DNA of 64,000 bases from Mucilaginibacter rubeus (GTDB lineage Bacteria > Bacteroidota > Bacteroidia > Sphingobacteriales > Sphingobacteriaceae): NCBI RefSeq assembly GCF_014643835.1, contig NZ_BMKD01000007.1, forward strand, positions 281,209-345,208, read 5' to 3'. The notes under the pieces are model-generated. The model saw nothing but the letters and a program-made list of their open reading frames with translations, was not told the origin of the DNA and ran no database searches. Made by a program: the position numbers and the translations under genes. Shown here one piece after another: positions 34,957 through 43,124 of this stretch (within the stretch, counting starts at the first letter, position 1; every line of letters begins with the position of its first letter).

Positions 34957-36027
34957 CTACTCGGCTATATTTTGATTAAAGTTGATGTATTTTGCTATGC
35001 CATACCGCGTATCATGCCCTTTAACTATTAAAGACATAACTATTTTTGTTCTAAATGGAATCCCAAAACGGGTTTGAGGACTCCATCCTTTTTCTTGTAG
35101 TAGCGGAGAATTCTTTATTTTTTCTTTCAAACCAGAATCTAAATCCCCCGATATTTCAATATTTGATAAAGTTCCATTTTTCTCTATGATAAACGAGATT
35201 TCGGCATCATCCTTCAGTGATATCTTTGCACCGTTTTGATCTCTCAACTTTCTACCAATATAGTCATCTAACGATTCTACAAATGTAATCGGACTGTTTT
35301 TGTATCCGGCTGGTGTGCTTTCGGTAACAAAGGGGTAAGAAACACCGTCTTTGTCAGTGCCGTTGCCCTCTATAAATCGGCCCTTAATATAAGTCATTGT
35401 GTACTTAATCGAATCGCTGTTTCCCGTTGCACCATGCCATACTCCATCCATCAAGCCCTTATCAACAGGTCCTTCAAAAACATTTTTTGTAAAATCATCA
35501 TTATATATAATCCAATGCCCCTTGCCATTTTCGCAGATCATATTTCCCGACTTATCATAACAATCGATAAACGCAGTTTTTACATTAAAGTAAAGTTTCC
35601 CGGGTGAGTTTTTAACCCTTGAAAAAAGTTTTCCAGATGGATAATATGAATATTCTTCTCCGCTTTTGTACCCTTTCTCGTAATGAGATATCTGCTTCCG
35701 CTTGCCATCAGGAAAAAAGCACATCCCCTCGCCAGCCAAAAGCATTTCGGAAGCTCGAAGGTCGGTTGGTTTGTTAGAATAGGCTTTCCCAACAAACTTT
35801 ATCTTTCCATTAATATAATACTCTTGTACGTTTGGCTTATCGTCGCCGGAATCTGCAGGGAGGATTGTTCTGAAATAATCTGCACTATCAATTGTTGGCC
35901 AAAGAAGGTCTTTGGCTCCTTTTATCACATTGTACCTGAAGTAATATACAACTGTGTCTTTTTGCTGCCCGTTGACATTGATAGAACAACCTAATAGGAA
36001 AATAAGGTATAGGCTATTTTTTAACAT
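34957..36027 (-). CDS. Secreted YwqK-like / TonB-like C-terminal domain protein
   Basis: The roughly 356-residue product has a signal peptide that also shows a possible lipobox ('LIFLLGCSINVNGQ'). The middle part has MORN-variant repeats of the YwqK type: 'YYINGKIKFVGKA', 'CFFPDGKRKQISHYEKGYKSGEEYSYYPSGKLFS', about residues 65-130. The C-terminal 100 residues ('EISFIIEKNGTLSNIEISGDLD...LQEKGWSPQTRFGIPFRTKIVM') resemble the TonB C-terminal fold usual in Bacteroidota envelope proteins. I start at the ATG at 36027 because the signal peptide begins there; the ORF reaches 36066. The exact role is unknown. Confidence 0.75.
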   Translation of the reverse strand: MLKNSLYLIFLLGCSINVNGQQKDTVVYYFRYNVIKGAKDLLWPTIDSADYFRTILPADSGDDKPNVQEYYINGKIKFVGKAYSNKPTDLRASEMLLAGEGMCFFPDGKRKQISHYEKGYKSGEEYSYYPSGKLFSRVKNSPGKLYFNVKTAFIDCYDKSGNMICENGKGHWIIYNDDFTKNVFEGPVDKGLMDGVWHGATGNSDSIKYTMTYIKGRFIEGNGTDKDGVSYPFVTESTPAGYKNSPITFVESLDDYIGRKLRDQNGAKISLKDDAEISFIIEKNGTLSNIEISGDLDSGLKEKIKNSPLLQEKGWSPQTRFGIPFRTKIVMSLIVKGHDTRYGIAKYINFNQNIAE

Positions 36028-36157
36028 AGCCGAAATTACAAAATAAATAATAATACGCGGCGACAAATCTTTTCCGCTATCGGTGTAAAGGCGTAGGGAA
36101 GAGCATTCTAACTGGGGTCGACAGAGAAACTTTATTTTTTACTTTCTCATAGCCGTT

Positions 36158-36203
36158 TAAAACAAAAGAGCTACAGTGGCAACCGATAGCTCTTTTGTTT
36201 AAT
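36158..36203 (-). terminator. Terminator of the 36243-36743 lipoprotein gene
   Basis: ACAAAAGAGCTA (36162-36173) and TAGCTCTTTTGT (36187-36198) form a perfect 12-bp stem around a 13-base loop. The minus strand then reads TTTTAAA. It is 45 bases past the stop of the minus-strand lipoprotein gene. Confidence 0.75.
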
Positions 36204-36242
36204 GTGATTATTTGCTGTATAGTTGCAGCAACCTTGTAAAAA

Positions 36243-36743
36243 TTAATAAACCGCTAAGCTGTAATTAAGCGTTTGTCCTTCTTGCAAAAACAAATTCGGT
36301 GCTTTTGCTTTGTCTGAGTCGTTGATAACGCCATCGTTATTGGTATCTTTAAATTTCACTGAGCCAATTATCGCTGCAGGTGTTTGTTTAGGGCTGCTGT
36401 CAATATCGGCCTGGGTTTTAAAAATACCTATCGGAATCAGTCCATTGTAATAGCTTTTTTGGGTTCCTTTTTCAGCAACAATGTAATACTCTCCTATATA
36501 GGCAACTACTGCGGTCGCTTTTCCTGACGCATCCGTAGTAAGTGTGTATGAGGGCGCTTCCCCGGTATTGGGTTTATTTACATCATCATACAGTTTTACT
36601 GTTGCACCTGCCGATGCAGCGCCGGTCTGGCCATCAGTTATGGTAATAGCAACAGTTGAAGTAGCCGGCCCTTTTTTATCACATGAAGAAAACAAAAACG
36701 ATGCTGCTATGCAGCCTGATAAAAGTAAAGATGTATATTTCAT
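36243..36743 (-). CDS. Lipoprotein of unknown function with beta-sandwich and Ca-binding-like loop
   Basis: The 166-residue product has a lipoprotein signal (lipobox FLFSSC, C21). 'VAITITDGQTGAASAGATVKLYDDV...YTLTTDASGKATAVVAYIGEYYIVAEKG' (about residues 31-93) looks like a carboxypeptidase-regulatory or Ig-like beta-sandwich. 'FKDTNNDGVINDSDKA' (about 131-146) is a dockerin/EF-hand-like calcium loop. This suggests a cell-surface protein; I cannot assign a family. It lies downstream of hpt on the same strand with a 115-base gap and its own terminator. Confidence 0.7.
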   Translation of the reverse strand: MKYTSLLLSGCIAASFLFSSCDKKGPATSTVAITITDGQTGAASAGATVKLYDDVNKPNTGEAPSYTLTTDASGKATAVVAYIGEYYIVAEKGTQKSYYNGLIPIGIFKTQADIDSSPKQTPAAIIGSVKFKDTNNDGVINDSDKAKAPNLFLQEGQTLNYSLAVY

Positions 36744-36858
36744 AAACCCTAAAACGAAACAAGGGAGCTATTGTTTTAATCAGTTGTTAAAAAAATTACC
36801 TGTAATGTGCTATCCCTCAATAGCAACCGCTACATTTTCTGTTAAGATCTGTTTATTC

Positions 36859-37398
36859 TTATCCTACCTTTTTATAAATATCTTTTAAATTACGCCCCAT
36901 TTCCTTGTAATCAAGGCCATAACCTACTACAAATTCGTTTCCTATTTCAAAGCCTACATACTTAAGCTCCTCTATTTTTTTTTGAAGAGCGGCCGGCTTT
37001 AATAATAATGAGCATAACCTTAATGAGGCGGGCTCTCTTTCCTTCAGTTTCTGGATTAGATAGTGAGCTGTATTGCCCGTATCAACAATATCTTCAATAA
37101 TAACTACATCGCGTCCCTTAATATCAACCGTTAAATCAATATCTTCCCGTATTTTTAGCTTACTGGAGGTGCCGCCATAGTATGATGCTAATTTGGTGAA
37201 GTTAATTTCGCATGGAATGCTCACTTGTTTGATCAGGTCGGCTGTAAAAAGAAAGCTGCCGCTGAGTACCCCTATAAAAACGGGTATGCTATTATTATAA
37301 TCTTCATTTAATTGTATGCCAATGGCTTTAACACGTTCTTCAATCTTATCGGCAGTTAGTAGTATCTCAAATTCCAGATCGGCTATTTGTTTTGTCAT
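36859..37398 (-). CDS. hpt: Hypoxanthine phosphoribosyltransferase
   Basis: The enzyme converts hypoxanthine (or guanine) plus PRPP to IMP (or GMP) in purine salvage. The 179-residue product carries the PRPP loop 'VVIIEDIVDTGNTAHYL' (about residues 93-109). 'PVFIGVLSGSFLFTADLI' lies near the N-terminus and the purine-binding 'VGFEIGNEFVVGYGLDYKEMGRNL' at about 150-173. This is the normal bacterial HPRT layout and length. Confidence 0.95.
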   Translation of the reverse strand: MTKQIADLEFEILLTADKIEERVKAIGIQLNEDYNNSIPVFIGVLSGSFLFTADLIKQVSIPCEINFTKLASYYGGTSSKLKIREDIDLTVDIKGRDVVIIEDIVDTGNTAHYLIQKLKEREPASLRLCSLLLKPAALQKKIEELKYVGFEIGNEFVVGYGLDYKEMGRNLKDIYKKVG

Positions 37399-37532
37399 TG
37401 GGTTTAGTTTGTGTTTTTTAAAGGCAGTATAATTCCGCCGTTTACATTAATCCCGGCGAAATTGGATTTTAAGCGCCTAAAATACTATTAATCACTTACA
37501 ATAGCGTGAAAAATAATTGTGACATATAAGCT

Positions 37533-37540
37533 TATCTTTG
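37533..37540 (+). promoter_or_regulatory. -7 promoter element TATCTTTG of the M16 peptidase gene
   Basis: An exact TAnnTTTG element lies 7 bases upstream of the ATG at 37548, the same geometry as at mfd. A TTG at 37517-37519 is a possible -33 element with short spacing. Confidence 0.55.
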
Positions 37541-37547
37541 CAGCCGA

Positions 37548-38780
37548 ATGATTGACTATCAACTTTATACTTTACCTAATGGTATCCGCATACTGTATAA
37601 GCACTGGCCATCGGCAATTACACATTGTTGCTTTATTGTAAACGCGGGATCGCGCGATGAAGCTCCGGGACAGGAAGGCCTTGCCCATTTTATTGAGCAC
37701 CTGCTGTTTAAAGAAACCGAACGCCGTAACACCAGCCAGATCCTCAACAGGCTCGAGCTTGTTGGCGCCGATCTTAACGCTTATACCACTAAAGAATATA
37801 CCTGCATCCACGCGTCGTTGCTTAACCAGCACCTTGACCGCACTATGGATCTTTTTGAGGATATATTATTTCATTCCACGTTCCCGGATGATGAACAGGA
37901 GAAAGAGCGCGGTGTCATTTTAGATGAAATAGCTTCCTATCTTGACCAACCGGAAGAAGCCATACAGGATGATTTTGAAGAGCTGCTGTTTAAGGAGCAC
38001 CCCATGGGCCAAAACATTTTAGGTACGCCCGAAACCGTTGGCAGGCTTAACGGGGACGACATCCGGGGGTTTATAGCGGCAAACTATAATACAACCGAAA
38101 TGATCTTTGCTGTACACGGCAATTATGAGTTCAGGAAACTGGTGGCCATGTCTGAAAAGTATTTCGGCCATGTGCCTTTAAATGAGCTTCAAAAAACTCG
38201 GGTAAAGCCCGTACAAAGTACGGGTAGTATCCATATCGTTAACAAACCTATCTCACAAACGCACTGTATTATAGGCACACAGGCTTATTCATCGTCGCAT
38301 GAGCATAAATGGGGCTTATTATTGCTTAACAACCTCCTGGGCGGAGTGGGCATGAGCAGCAGGCTCAACCTCGAAATCAGGGAAAAACATGGTATAGCCT
38401 ATACTGTCGAATCAAATTACACCCCTTTAACTGACACCGGCATCTTCTCTATTTACTTTGGTACCGATACCGAAAAAGCGAACAAAGCTTCAAAACTGAT
38501 TCATAAGGAACTGAAAAAGCTGCGTGAACAAAAGCTGGGCAGTTTGCAATTGCACCAGGCCCGGCAAAAGTTTATCGGGCAAATAGCATTAGCGGAAGAA
38601 AACCGCATGAGCCTCATTATAGCCATGGCCAAAAGCATGATTGATTTTAACCGTGTTGACACTCTCGAAGAGATCTTTGCAAAAATTAACCTGGTAAGTG
38701 CCGAGCAATTGCTGACCATCAGCAATGAAATTTTTGATAATAACCGCCTGATCACTTTGCTATTTGAGCCTAAGCAATAA
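37548..38780 (+). CDS. M16-family zinc peptidase (insulinase/processing-peptidase type)
   Basis: The 410-residue product has the inverted zinc motif H47-F-I-E50-H51 and the downstream Glu in 'ERGVILDEIASYLDQPEEAI' (about residues 124-143). The C-terminal inactive half contains 'LNNLLGGVGMSSRLNLEIREKHGIAYTVESNYTP', typical of the R-Y/substrate-binding domain. No signal peptide is seen, so it may be cytoplasmic. It is followed after 17 bases by def on the same strand. Confidence 0.93.
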   Translation: MIDYQLYTLPNGIRILYKHWPSAITHCCFIVNAGSRDEAPGQEGLAHFIEHLLFKETERRNTSQILNRLELVGADLNAYTTKEYTCIHASLLNQHLDRTMDLFEDILFHSTFPDDEQEKERGVILDEIASYLDQPEEAIQDDFEELLFKEHPMGQNILGTPETVGRLNGDDIRGFIAANYNTTEMIFAVHGNYEFRKLVAMSEKYFGHVPLNELQKTRVKPVQSTGSIHIVNKPISQTHCIIGTQAYSSSHEHKWGLLLLNNLLGGVGMSSRLNLEIREKHGIAYTVESNYTPLTDTGIFSIYFGTDTEKANKASKLIHKELKKLREQKLGSLQLHQARQKFIGQIALAEENRMSLIIAMAKSMIDFNRVDTLEEIFAKINLVSAEQLLTISNEIFDNNRLITLLFEPKQ

Positions 38781-38785
38781 TCCTT

Positions 38786-38793
38786 TATTTTTG
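38786..38793 (+). promoter_or_regulatory. Possible -7 element TATTTTTG before def
   Basis: A TAnnTTTG match lies 4 bases before the def ATG and within the 17-base gap after the M16 gene. It could give def a leaderless transcript in addition to read-through. Confidence 0.4.
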
Positions 38794-38797
38794 CAAG

Positions 38798-39370
38798 ATG
38801 AAGTATCCTATCATTGCCTACGGTGATCCTGTTTTAAGAAAGAAAGCAACAGCTATAGAGCCCGACGAGTATCCGCATATAAAAGAACTGGTTGAAAATA
38901 TGTTTGAAACCATGTACACGGCCCGTGGTGTTGGCCTGGCAGCGCCGCAGGTAGGCATGTCAATGCGTTTATTTGTAGTGGATGCCACCCCTTTTGATGA
39001 TGACGAACCGGAACTGAAAGATTTCAAAAAAGCGTTCATCAATGCTACCATACTGGAAGAAACCGGTGAGGAATGGAGTTTTAACGAAGGCTGCCTGAGC
39101 ATTCCGGATATTCGTGAAGATGTATACCGCAAGCCGGTTGTACGCATGTCATACTATGACGAGAACTGGAAACACCATGAAGAAACTTTTAAGGGCATGG
39201 CCGCACGTGTTATCCAGCACGAATACGATCACATTGAAGGCAAATTGTTTACCGATAAGCTAAGCCCGTTACGTAAACGGCTTATCGAAAAAAAGCTTAA
39301 CGATATATCAAAAGGCATGGTTGATGTGGATTATAAAATGAAGTTTCCCAACATTAAAAAAGGAAGATAA
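38798..39370 (+). CDS. def: Peptide deformylase
   Basis: The enzyme removes the formyl group from nascent proteins. All three motifs are present: 'GVGLAAPQVG' (about residues 46-55), 'EGCLSIP' (C99, a metal ligand) and 'QHEYDH' (H141, E142, H145). The 190-residue length suits type I deformylases of Bacteroidota. It is probably co-transcribed with the M16 peptidase and ends in a clear terminator. Confidence 0.97.
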   Translation: MKYPIIAYGDPVLRKKATAIEPDEYPHIKELVENMFETMYTARGVGLAAPQVGMSMRLFVVDATPFDDDEPELKDFKKAFINATILEETGEEWSFNEGCLSIPDIREDVYRKPVVRMSYYDENWKHHEETFKGMAARVIQHEYDHIEGKLFTDKLSPLRKRLIEKKLNDISKGMVDVDYKMKFPNIKKGR

Positions 39371-39390
39371 TACTTTACCCAAAGCATATG

Positions 39391-39420
39391 AAGAGCCGCC
39401 ACACAGCGGCTTTTTCTTTT
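39391..39420 (+). terminator. Rho-independent terminator of def
   Basis: AGCCGC (39394-39399) and GCGGCT (39406-39411) with a 6-base loop, followed by TTTTTCTTTTT, 20 bases past the def stop. Confidence 0.85.
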
Positions 39421-39505
39421 TGTATATTTTTATAAATATTCAGCTAAGCCTGTAAAAATTACAATACTATACCTCTGCATTAAACCAATCGGCGTAATTT
39501 CGGTC

Positions 39506-39537
39506 TTTGTTTTGGCATTTTTAATGCGTTATATTTA
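39506..39537 (+). promoter_or_regulatory. Probable promoter of the sugar isomerase gene
   Basis: TTTG (39506-39509), 20 bases, then TATATTTA (39530-39537), matching seven of eight positions of TTTG/TAnnTTTG. The ATG is at 39566, so the leader would be about 25 bases. Confidence 0.5.
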
Positions 39538-39565
39538 CACAACCAATCATAAAAATCATAAACCA

Positions 39566-40450
39566 ATGACTACCAGACGATCTTTTCTAAAAACTTCGGC
39601 GCTACTTTCAGCAGGCCTGTTGGCAGCTCCTAATTTGTTTGCATATGATAAAAAATATATAGGCTTACAATTATATACTGTGCGTGATGCAATGGCTGCC
39701 GACCCTGTTGCTGCATTGGCAAAGGTTGCCAAAACAGGTTTCACATCTGTTGAAGGTGCAACTTATACCGGTACCGAATTGTTTTATGGCATGCGCCCCG
39801 GCGATTTTGCAAATGTTTTAAAACAGAACGGCCTCATCATGCCCAGCGCGCATTACCGTTTAGGCGAGGAGCTGGTTAACGGCGAACAACAAAAAGGAAC
39901 CATCATGAACGACTGGAAAAAAGCCGTTGATGACGCCGCCGAAGCCGGTGTGCAATACATGGTTTGCGCATATCTTTCACAATCTGAACGCGGCAATCTT
40001 GACCATTATAAAAACGTGGCCAACATGCTTGATATAGCCGGCGAAACCTGTAAAGGCGCGGGTATCCAGCTTTGCTATCACAACCACGACTTTGAATTTA
40101 TACAGGAAAACGGTAAATACCCATATGAGATCCTTTTGGAGAACACCGATAAAGACCTGGTAAAAATGGAAATGGACCTGTATTGGGTTAATAAAGCAAA
40201 CCAGGACCCAATCGCCCTTATTGATAAACACCCGGGCCGTTTCCCGCTTTGGCATGTTAAGGATATGGACAAAACCCCTGAAAAGAAATTTACTGAAGTT
40301 GGCAACGGGGTTATCGACTTTAAAAAGATCTTTACCCAGGCTAAAAAATCAGGCCTCAAATATTTCTTTGTTGAGCAGGATGTTTGCCCGGGCGATCCGT
40401 TTGTAAGCATTGCACAAAGTATCAGTTATATTAAAAAGAACCTGGTGTAA
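39566..40450 (+). CDS. Sugar phosphate isomerase/epimerase family protein with Tat signal
   Basis: The 294-residue product begins MTTRRSFLKTSALLSAGLLA, a twin-arginine (Tat) signal. The rest is a xylose-isomerase-like TIM barrel: 'IGLQLYTVRDAMAADPVAALAKVAKTGFTSVEGA' (about residues 28-62), 'LCYHNHDFEF' with metal-binding H/D (about 170), 'DLYWVNKANQDPIALIDKHPGRFPLWHVKDMD' (about 205-236) and 'VEQDVCPGDPF'. It probably acts in the periplasm on a sugar or inositol derivative. The ATG at 39566 is chosen because the Tat motif starts there. Confidence 0.9.
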   Translation: MTTRRSFLKTSALLSAGLLAAPNLFAYDKKYIGLQLYTVRDAMAADPVAALAKVAKTGFTSVEGATYTGTELFYGMRPGDFANVLKQNGLIMPSAHYRLGEELVNGEQQKGTIMNDWKKAVDDAAEAGVQYMVCAYLSQSERGNLDHYKNVANMLDIAGETCKGAGIQLCYHNHDFEFIQENGKYPYEILLENTDKDLVKMEMDLYWVNKANQDPIALIDKHPGRFPLWHVKDMDKTPEKKFTEVGNGVIDFKKIFTQAKKSGLKYFFVEQDVCPGDPFVSIAQSISYIKKNLV

Positions 40451-40474
40451 TATTGCTTTTACACCGATATCCTG

Positions 40475-40512
40475 AAGGCCTGCATTTAAAACAAATGGCA
40501 GGCCTTTTTTAT
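40475..40512 (+). terminator. Rho-independent terminator of the sugar isomerase gene
   Basis: AGGCCTGCATTT (40476-40487) pairs with AAATGGCAGGCCT (40493-40505) with one bulge and a 5-base loop, followed by TTTTTA. Confidence 0.88.
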
Positions 40513-40558
40513 TCTACAAGGGCAAATTGTTTTATAACACATTTAACGGCAAAGGAAA

Positions 40559-40687
40559 ATGAGCGCAACTATAATCAAATACCTCATAGTCATTTTGATG
40601 GCTTCGCTTCTTTTTGCCTGTGTTGCTGAAGCGCAAACCGATAAACAGCCGATTCAGGCCGCACAGCAACATGTTACCTGCCTTTAA
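40559..40687 (+). CDS. Possible small secreted peptide or lipoprotein (42 aa)
   Basis: A 42-codon ORF (MSATIIKYLIVILMASLLFA...) begins 6 bases after an AAAGGAAA ribosome-binding-like run. It encodes a signal peptide with either a lipobox-like LLFAC or an AEAQ signal-peptidase I site, leaving a mature peptide of fewer than 20 residues. No homologue is recognised. It lies between the isomerase terminator and the convergent MFS gene. Confidence 0.4.
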   Translation: MSATIIKYLIVILMASLLFACVAEAQTDKQPIQAAQQHVTCL

Positions 40688-40707
40688 GGTCTGGCGGGAT
40701 TTGAAGC

Positions 40708-42075
40708 TCAATGATGAGCGGTTCTTTTTTTGCCCCTGTTCCTACGCTCCCTGAACCGGTTAAAGAAAACAAAAGCCAGCAAACAGAGTACACAACCGCA
40801 AATGCCATTCAGGCGCAGGCCATAATCGTTGCCCGGGTCTTTTCCGTAAATGGTTAAAAACGCAAACAATGCAATACCCAGTGTTTGGCCCAGTTTTACA
40901 AACAGGTATTTAACCGCAAAAAACATCCCCTCGCGATTCTCGCCGGTACGTTTAGCCTCGTTCTGTGCTATTTCGGCAAGTATCGCATTGGGCAAAATAC
41001 CCAGCGAGGCCAGCGGAAACGATGCGCTGATAACCAGCGTATAGATTTGCACCTGCGGTGTAAATGGAAGTTTGCCCAGGAAAAATATCGCTACAAAAAT
41101 CAAACTCAGTAGCCCGAACGAAAAAAGCACGATAGGTTTTTTGCCAATCTTTTGCGACAGGTAATTAACCAGCGGATAAAACAGCAGTGATACCAATACC
41201 ATCGTAGCCATAAGTTCTCCGCCCATAGATTCGGGCAGATTTAACAACGATTTTAAAAAAAACAGTAAGCCGCTTGATATGATGCTTAATGCCATATAGT
41301 ACGAAAAATCGGATATCAGGTAATATTTGAAATTCCGGTTTTCAAAGGTTTTTTGAATAGCAGGCAATAGCGGCAAGTGCGATGGGTGACCGTTTGAATA
41401 CCGTTTTTCGTCTATGGTGAATACAGGTACGAGCATTACCAGCCCGGCAAATATGGCCAGCCCCCAAATGGTGTACTGCACGGCGGTATCCCGATTGGGG
41501 GTACCGGCAAAGCGTTGTACCCAGTCGGCAAAATTATTAACCATCGCCGATAGGATAATCCCTATTACAAAACCCACCTGCTGTAATGATGAAAGCTTAA
41601 CCCGTTCGCTGCCTGTGCGGGTGAGCTCCGGCAGCAGGGCGTTGTACGGGATAATATAGGCCGTAGCGCCCATAAAAAAGCAAATAAGCGTAAAGGTAAG
41701 CCAGTAAGCGTTATGAATACTTTCGCCCTTTACCACGGGGTAAAAGGTTAATCCGCAAAATAAAGCGGCAGGTAAAACAGCCCATTGCATAAAAGGAATT
41801 CGCCGCCCACGACGGTTTTCGCTTTTATCACTTAGCGAGGCAATAAAAGGATCAAAAAAAGCATCCACCAACCGCCCGGAAGCTGTAATCACAGACATGA
41901 TATTGAACAGGCCAAAAAGCAACAATTGAGGTACCAGCGTAGTAAGCCCGGCATTGTTTGGCGGCAGGTAAAAGTAAGGCAGCATCACAATGATAATATT
42001 GGTCATGATGCTCCACCCTATCATTCCGCAGGCATAAGCAAGCTGTTTGGAAAGTGGTAGTTTATTGGCCGGCAT
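40708..42075 (-). CDS. MFS transporter of the GPH (glycoside-pentoside-hexuronide:cation symporter) type
   Basis: The 455-residue product has 12 predicted membrane segments. The N-terminus 'LSKQLAYACGMIGWSIMTNIIIVMLPYFYL' and the loop 'ASGRLVDAFFDPFIASLSDKSENRRGRRIPFM' (about residues 60-92) are hallmarks of the MelB/GPH group. It probably imports a sugar or glycoside with a cation. It converges on the sugar isomerase gene region, which may hint at sugar use, but co-regulation is not shown. Confidence 0.88.
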   Translation of the reverse strand: MPANKLPLSKQLAYACGMIGWSIMTNIIIVMLPYFYLPPNNAGLTTLVPQLLLFGLFNIMSVITASGRLVDAFFDPFIASLSDKSENRRGRRIPFMQWAVLPAALFCGLTFYPVVKGESIHNAYWLTFTLICFFMGATAYIIPYNALLPELTRTGSERVKLSSLQQVGFVIGIILSAMVNNFADWVQRFAGTPNRDTAVQYTIWGLAIFAGLVMLVPVFTIDEKRYSNGHPSHLPLLPAIQKTFENRNFKYYLISDFSYYMALSIISSGLLFFLKSLLNLPESMGGELMATMVLVSLLFYPLVNYLSQKIGKKPIVLFSFGLLSLIFVAIFFLGKLPFTPQVQIYTLVISASFPLASLGILPNAILAEIAQNEAKRTGENREGMFFAVKYLFVKLGQTLGIALFAFLTIYGKDPGNDYGLRLNGICGCVLCLLAFVFFNRFRERRNRGKKRTAHH

Positions 42076-42139
42076 TTAATGCAATATGCAAATATTACAT
42101 CAATATATAATGGCGGTTTACCATGCGGATTGAAAAACA

Positions 42140-42315
42140 ATAAATAAAAAATTTTCACACTAATTTTTACGTATTAATCGAATTACACGAATTGAATCAA
42201 TTTAAGATTCGATTAATTGTGGAGAGCTTGCAAAGCATTTGTGTAGAAATTTTCCAGTATGAGATTAGTAAAACAGATGGAATTATTTTAAACGCGACTT
42301 CCCTGACCCGTTCTT
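42140..42315. repeat. AT-rich repeat family D, inverted partner of 27700-27875
   Basis: Reading the minus strand gives, in order, the same blocks as 27700-27875: CAGGGA, TTTAAA, ATCTGTTTTAC, AATCTCA, CACAAATGCTTTGCA, CCACAATTAATCGAAT, AATTCGTGTAA, TACGTAAAAATTAGTGTGAA. It abuts the stop of the molybdoenzyme gene. Confidence 0.75.
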
Positions 42316-43124
42316 TACAACCCTGCATAATAATCATACCCCTGTTCGGCCCAGTAATCGCGGGGGCGGTTATTACTGAAAGTAATGCTACCTATCCGTT
42401 TCAGGTTTTTGATGCCATATTTTACAGGGATAATGAGCCTTAGCGGTGCGCCATGCTTTGGAGGCAAGGGTTTTTCGTTAACCTCATAGGCCAGCAGGGT
42501 TTGCGGGTGCATAGCACTTGGCATGTCAACGCCCACGTAATACTCCTTGTCAGGCGTTTCCATGCCTACATACTCAAACCGGGTTTCGGCATCAAGCTTA
42601 AAGTGAGCTATAAAATCGCTAAATTTTACACCGCCCCAGTGCGAAATCTGGTCCCAGCCCTCTACGCACTTAAAATCATAAATGATCTCGGTTTTAGGAA
42701 GTTTCTTTATTTCATCGATACCGATATTCAAGAGCTCACCGTTCTGCTTTTTGACCGACAGTTTCCAGTTGTCTACATCAATCAAACCATCCGAGCCTAT
42801 ATCGCTATTATGACGTACTACTTTGGCGGCCATTTCCTTAGGATAAGTTTTAACCAGGTTTTTATTGCTGTATAGCTGGCGAACCACCTTTTCGTTAGCA
42901 TTAAGCACCGCACGCAATGGCTTATGGGCCTCTCCGGTGATACCCGGCGCCTCATTGGGCGAAGTATACAACCAGCGCCAGCCGCCATATGCGGCACCTC
43001 CCAATACCAGGAGGCTGCCGAAGGAGATAAAATTGCGACGGCTGATCTTTTGCTCAACGGTAAGCTCCTTTTTGGGGCCTTTATTTTTGCTGAAAACCTT
43101 ATTCAGTTTTTTTGTTAGTTTCAT
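42315..43124 (-). CDS. Molybdopterin-dependent oxidoreductase, MsrP/YedY-like catalytic subunit
   Basis: The 269-residue product has a Tat signal (S-R-R-N-F-I at residues 28-33, then a hydrophobic stretch) and the sulfite-oxidase-type Mo fold. The Mo-coordinating cysteine is C153 in 'IYDFKCVEGWDQI', followed by 'WGGVKFSDFI' and 'RLIIPVKYGIKNLKRI'. In MsrP this enzyme reduces methionine sulfoxide in periplasmic proteins with electrons from a membrane cytochrome b. I chose the ATG at 43124; it overlaps the end of the cytochrome b gene by 26 bases. A sulfite-oxidase-like role is not excluded. Confidence 0.88.
   Translation of the reverse strand: MKLTKKLNKVFSKNKGPKKELTVEQKISRRNFISFGSLLVLGGAAYGGWRWLYTSPNEAPGITGEAHKPLRAVLNANEKVVRQLYSNKNLVKTYPKEMAAKVVRHNSDIGSDGLIDVDNWKLSVKKQNGELLNIGIDEIKKLPKTEIIYDFKCVEGWDQISHWGGVKFSDFIAHFKLDAETRFEYVGMETPDKEYYVGVDMPSAMHPQTLLAYEVNEKPLPPKHGAPLRLIIPVKYGIKNLKRIGSITFSNNRPRDYWAEQGYDYYAGL

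Noticed and set aside
42315-43124. Plain sulfite oxidase annotation for the molybdoenzyme
   Set aside because: The fold and Mo-binding Cys are shared, but the Tat signal, small size and overlapping cytochrome b gene fit an MsrP/YedY-like enzyme better; not fully excluded.
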